Assembly (NCBI GenBank): GCA_050330055.1
Contig: JBHJOF010000363.1
Span: forward strand, 1 to 17,710
Source: JBHJOF01 sp050330055
Lineage (GTDB): Bacteria > Pseudomonadota > Alphaproteobacteria > Kiloniellales > JAKSDN01
Reading direction: 5' to 3'
Length of the DNA: 17,710 bases
Both the position numbers and the translations under genes were made by a program. Below are positions 15,344 to 17,710 of the stretch, piece after piece. Within the stretch, counting starts at the first letter, position 1; each line of letters opens with the position of its first letter. Under the pieces are notes generated by a model that saw only the letters and a list, made by a program, of their open reading frames with translations, searched no databases and was not told where the DNA came from.

Positions 15344-16645
15344 ATGGACGGCTGGCTTATCGCGCTGGTTTCCCTTGGAGTCACGATCCTCTTCGTGCTC
15401 GGCGTGCCGATTTTCCTGGTGATCGGCTTCTGGGTGGTGGGCGTCAGCCTGATCATCGACTTCACCCTCGCCAACATCGGCGTGACCCTCTACGAGGGCC
15501 TGAACTTCTTCGGCCTGCTGGCGCTGCCGCTCTTCATCCTGACCGGCGACCTGATCAACGCCGCCGGCATCGCCAAGCGCCTGTCCGACTTTGCCTACTC
15601 CCTGCTCGGCTGGCTGCGCGGCGGCCTGGCCATGGCGTCGCTCGGCGCTTGCGGCCTCTTCGCCGCCATCTCGGGATCGAACTCCGCGACTACCGCCACG
15701 ATCGGCTCGATCATGTATCCGGAGATGAAGAAAGGCGGCTACGACAGCAACTTCGCCGCCGCCACCGCGGCGGCCGGCGGCACGGTCGGCATCATCATCC
15801 CGCCCAGCATCATCTTCATCGTCTACGGCTTCCTGATGAACCTGTCGATCAGCGACCTCTTCATCGGCGGCCTGCTGCCCGGCATCATCATGGTGCTGGC
15901 GATGCAGCTTACCTGCTACCTGGTGGCCAAACGCAACGGCTGGGGCCACCTGATCGCGCTCAGCCCGCGCCGCATCCTGAGGACCGGCCTGCGCGCCTGG
16001 CTCGGCTTCCTCGCCATCCTGGTCGTGATCTACGGCATCTATGCCGGCATCTTCTCGCCCACCGAGGCGGCCGGCGTGACCGCCGGCTTCTGCCTCCTGG
16101 CCGGCGTCTTCATCACCCGCGAGATCAAGCTGCGCAATCTGCCGAACGTGCTGCTGCGCTCCGGCCAGATCACCGGCCTGCTGGCGCCGCTGATCGCCGT
16201 CTCGGTGGTCATGCAGCAGATCCTCTCGCTGCTCGGCGCCAAGGCCTTCGTGACCGAGCTGCTGGGCAGCCTGGGCGGTTACTATCCCATCCTCTTCGCC
16301 TGCATGGCGCTGGTGCTGGTCGCCGGCACCATTCTGGAGAGTCTGCCCAACACCATCATCCTGGCACCGATCCTGGCCCCGATCGCAGCCTCGATCGGCG
16401 TCGACCCAATCCACTTCGCGGTGATCTTCCTGGTCGGCGACGCGATCGGTTTCATCACCCCACCCTATGGGCTAAACCTCTACGTCGCCAGCGGCATTAC
16501 CGGAATCCCTTACTTTCGGCTGGTGCGCTATACTATGCCCTATCTAGTCGCTCTGCTGCTGTCGTGGCTCATCATCGCCTTCGTGCCACAGCTTTCGACG
16601 GCACTGCTGGTGCACACCGGCGCGGGAATCTTTCAGGGCGGCTGA
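15344..16645 (+). CDS. TRAP transporter large permease subunit (DctM family)
   Basis: A 433-aa protein of about twelve helices. Typical DctM segments are present: LALPLFILTGDLINAAGIAKRL near residue 55-80, the SGSNSATTATIGSIMYPEMKKGGYD loop near 105-130, TVGIIIPPSIIFIVYG, and in the second half ESLPNTIILAPILAPIAASIGVDP and IGFITPPYGLNLYV. It forms the sodium-coupled transport path with the small permease. GGGAGAGG lies just before the ATG. Its TGA overlaps the ATG of the IclR gene by one base (TGATG), so the regulator is translated from the same message. Length and motifs are normal. Confidence 0.95.
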   Translation: MDGWLIALVSLGVTILFVLGVPIFLVIGFWVVGVSLIIDFTLANIGVTLYEGLNFFGLLALPLFILTGDLINAAGIAKRLSDFAYSLLGWLRGGLAMASLGACGLFAAISGSNSATTATIGSIMYPEMKKGGYDSNFAAATAAAGGTVGIIIPPSIIFIVYGFLMNLSISDLFIGGLLPGIIMVLAMQLTCYLVAKRNGWGHLIALSPRRILRTGLRAWLGFLAILVVIYGIYAGIFSPTEAAGVTAGFCLLAGVFITREIKLRNLPNVLLRSGQITGLLAPLIAVSVVMQQILSLLGAKAFVTELLGSLGGYYPILFACMALVLVAGTILESLPNTIILAPILAPIAASIGVDPIHFAVIFLVGDAIGFITPPYGLNLYVASGITGIPYFRLVRYTMPYLVALLLSWLIIAFVPQLSTALLVHTGAGIFQGG

Positions 16646-17457
16646 TGGCAAGGGAGAAGAAGGGCGTGGCGAGGGACGAGGGCCGGGATAAGGGGTCTTC
16701 GATGCTGCGTGCCTTTGCCATCCTCGAGCGGGTGGCCGGCGCCGAGCGTCCGCTCAACCCGGCCGAGCTGGCGGCCCTGCTCGACATCCCCAAGGCTTCG
16801 GCCCACCGCCTGAGCCGCGCGCTCGAGGAAGCCGGCCTGCTGCAGAAGGCGCTCGACGGCCGCCGCCTGATCGCCGGACCGCGCCTCAACTCCCTGGCGC
16901 TCGACGTGCTCGGCGGCGCGCCGCAGCGGGCCGGACGCCACGCGGTGCTGCAGCGCCTCTCGACCGCGATCGGCGAGACCTGCAACATCGGCATCCCTGA
17001 CGGCTCGGAGATGATCTACTACGACCGGGTCGAGACGCACTGGCCGCTGCGCCTTCAGCTTCCGGTCGGCACCCGGGTGCCGCTGCACTGCACCGCCAGC
17101 GGCAAGCTGTTTCTCAGCAGCCTCACGCCCGCCCAGCGCCGCCGCCTGCTGGCCCAGCTTCCGCTGACCCGCCGTACCGCCAACACCCTGACCGAGCCCG
17201 CCGCCCTGGAGCAGGCGCTCGAGCGCATCCGCGCCGAGTAGATCGGCGTCGACAACGAGGAGTTCATCGAAGGCATGGTGGCCGTCGCCGTGCCGATTAT
17301 CGACTCGCAGGGCCGCTTCTGCGCCGGCCTCGCCATGCACGCGCCGACCCAGCGCATGACGATCCAGAACGCCAGAGCCCACGTCCCGGCAATGCGCCGC
17401 GCCGCCGCCGAGCTCTCCGCCAGCCTGCAGGAGGCGGAGCTGACGGCGTCGGATTAG
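16645..17457 (+). pseudogene. IclR-family regulator interrupted by an in-frame TAG
   Basis: The frame from ATG 16645 encodes an N-terminal winged helix (about residues 18-78, LNPAELAALLDIPKASAHRLSRALEEAGLL) and the start of the IclR effector-binding domain (PVGTRVPLHCTASGKLFLS). It then meets TAG at 17239-17241 (codon 199). The same frame continues without another stop to 17457 and encodes the expected end of the domain (IGVDNEEFIEGMVAVAVPI and downstream residues). Intact length would be about 270 aa, normal for IclR. A 198-residue product would keep DNA binding but lose about 71 residues of the effector domain. The tail is well preserved, so the stop is recent, a sequencing error, or read through. 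The gene overlaps the large permease stop by one base and probably regulates this operon and the divergent GMC gene. Confidence 0.85.
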
Positions 17458-17492
17458 ACGCAATCCGATCATTCGAGATCACCGTGCAAGCT

Positions 17493-17575
17493 CTCATGCT
17501 TCGACAGGCTCAGCATGAGGATGTGCTTTGCTCGAATGAGCAAAGCACCTCACCCTGAGCTTGTCGAAGGGTGAG
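17493..17575. repeat. Three-hairpin palindromic repeat (REP-like)
   Basis: The centre is a perfect 11-bp stem GTGCTTTGCTC-GAAT-GAGCAAAGCAC (17523-17548). On each side lies an inverted copy of a CTTCGACA-GCTCAG unit (17499-17520 and 17548-17569). Each copy is also a hairpin on its own: CTCATGC/GCATGAG (17493-17499/17513-17519) on the left and CTCACCC/GGGTGAG (17549-17555/17569-17575) on the right. It lies 35 bp after the IclR frame and may serve as its transcript end. The CTTCGACAAGCTCAGGGTGAG unit is a familiar dispersed repeat in alphaproteobacteria. Confidence 0.85.
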
Positions 17576-17649
17576 CAGCGCTACGCCGATTCAATCCGAA
17601 CGGATTGCGCTCTAGCACTGCCACGCTGCGTGATCGCTGGACGCCCGGA

Positions 17650-17689
17650 TCAAGTCCACGGCTGCCCGGTTGAAGCTCGTTTACACCGA
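17650..17689 (-). repeat. 40-nt repeat, copy 2
   Basis: The reverse complement matches 6838-6877 at 34 of 40 positions with no gap. Adjacent minus-strand sequence at 17703-17691 (GCCGACCATGACG) also occurs exactly at 229-241. No gene is seen from 17458 to the window end (253 bp). Confidence 0.75.
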
Positions 17690-17710
17690 TCGTCATGGTC
17701 GGCGCAGGCC

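Noticed and set aside
14744..16414. 556-codon minus-strand open frame opposite the TRAP permease genes
   Set aside because: Very rich in D, E, H, Q and A without domain features; it mirrors codons of the two permease genes.
17239..17241. Pyrrolysine or other programmed recoding at the TAG codon
   Set aside because: IclR proteins do not use recoding and no recoding signal is visible; mutation or sequencing error is simpler.
1..17710. CRISPR array, prophage, toxin-antitoxin or defence genes
   Set aside because: No regularly spaced direct repeats and no protein with such signatures on either strand.

Overview
The window reads as chromosomal DNA of a GC-rich alphaproteobacterium, probably a marine or salt-adapted member of the Rhodospirillales or a relative. 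This is inferred from codon use, gene families, GTG starts, the style of the intergenic palindromic repeats and three different sodium-coupled transporter types. No phage, plasmid, CRISPR, rRNA or convincing tRNA signal is seen.

Layout. (1) 1-275 is non-coding with hairpin repeats. (2) 276-6688 is a respiratory module: a MocR-type regulator on the minus strand diverges from a three-gene operon for a cytoplasmic-facing molybdopterin oxidoreductase (catalytic subunit, four-cluster ferredoxin subunit, DmsC-type anchor). It best fits the sulfite dehydrogenase SoeABC. A large nested palindrome (5556-5706) lies between the second and third genes. (3) 6689-6888 is a convergent junction with a 21-bp perfect hairpin and repeat sequence. 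(4) 6889-9892 holds an omega-amino acid (beta-alanine type):pyruvate aminotransferase diverging from an NSS-family sodium:amino acid symporter. It is followed at 9942-11600 by a Na/Pi-cotransporter-like protein with a PhoU-like tail. (5) 11650-17457 is a catabolic uptake module: a GMC oxidoreductase on the minus strand diverges from a TRAP transporter operon (substrate-binding protein, small permease, large permease) whose last gene is an IclR-type regulator. The IclR frame is broken by an in-frame TAG at codon 199. (6) 17458-17710 is non-coding repeat DNA.

How the genes may work together. The MocR protein probably controls the sulfite dehydrogenase, which would pass electrons from sulfite to the quinone pool. 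The aminotransferase and NSS symporter could import and deaminate an amino compound. The TRAP system could bring in an organic acid or alcohol-bearing acid that the GMC enzyme oxidises, under IclR control through an AT-rich palindrome overlapping the TRAP promoter. Substrates are not determined by sequence alone.

Most notable: the amber codon in the IclR gene, the palindrome/promoter arrangements at both divergent regulator-linked junctions, a three-hairpin repeat with compensatory base changes near the right end, and a 40-nt repeat shared by two intergenic regions about 10.8 kb apart. No clearly new multi-gene system was found. The most open biological question is the substrate of the GMC/TRAP/IclR cassette.
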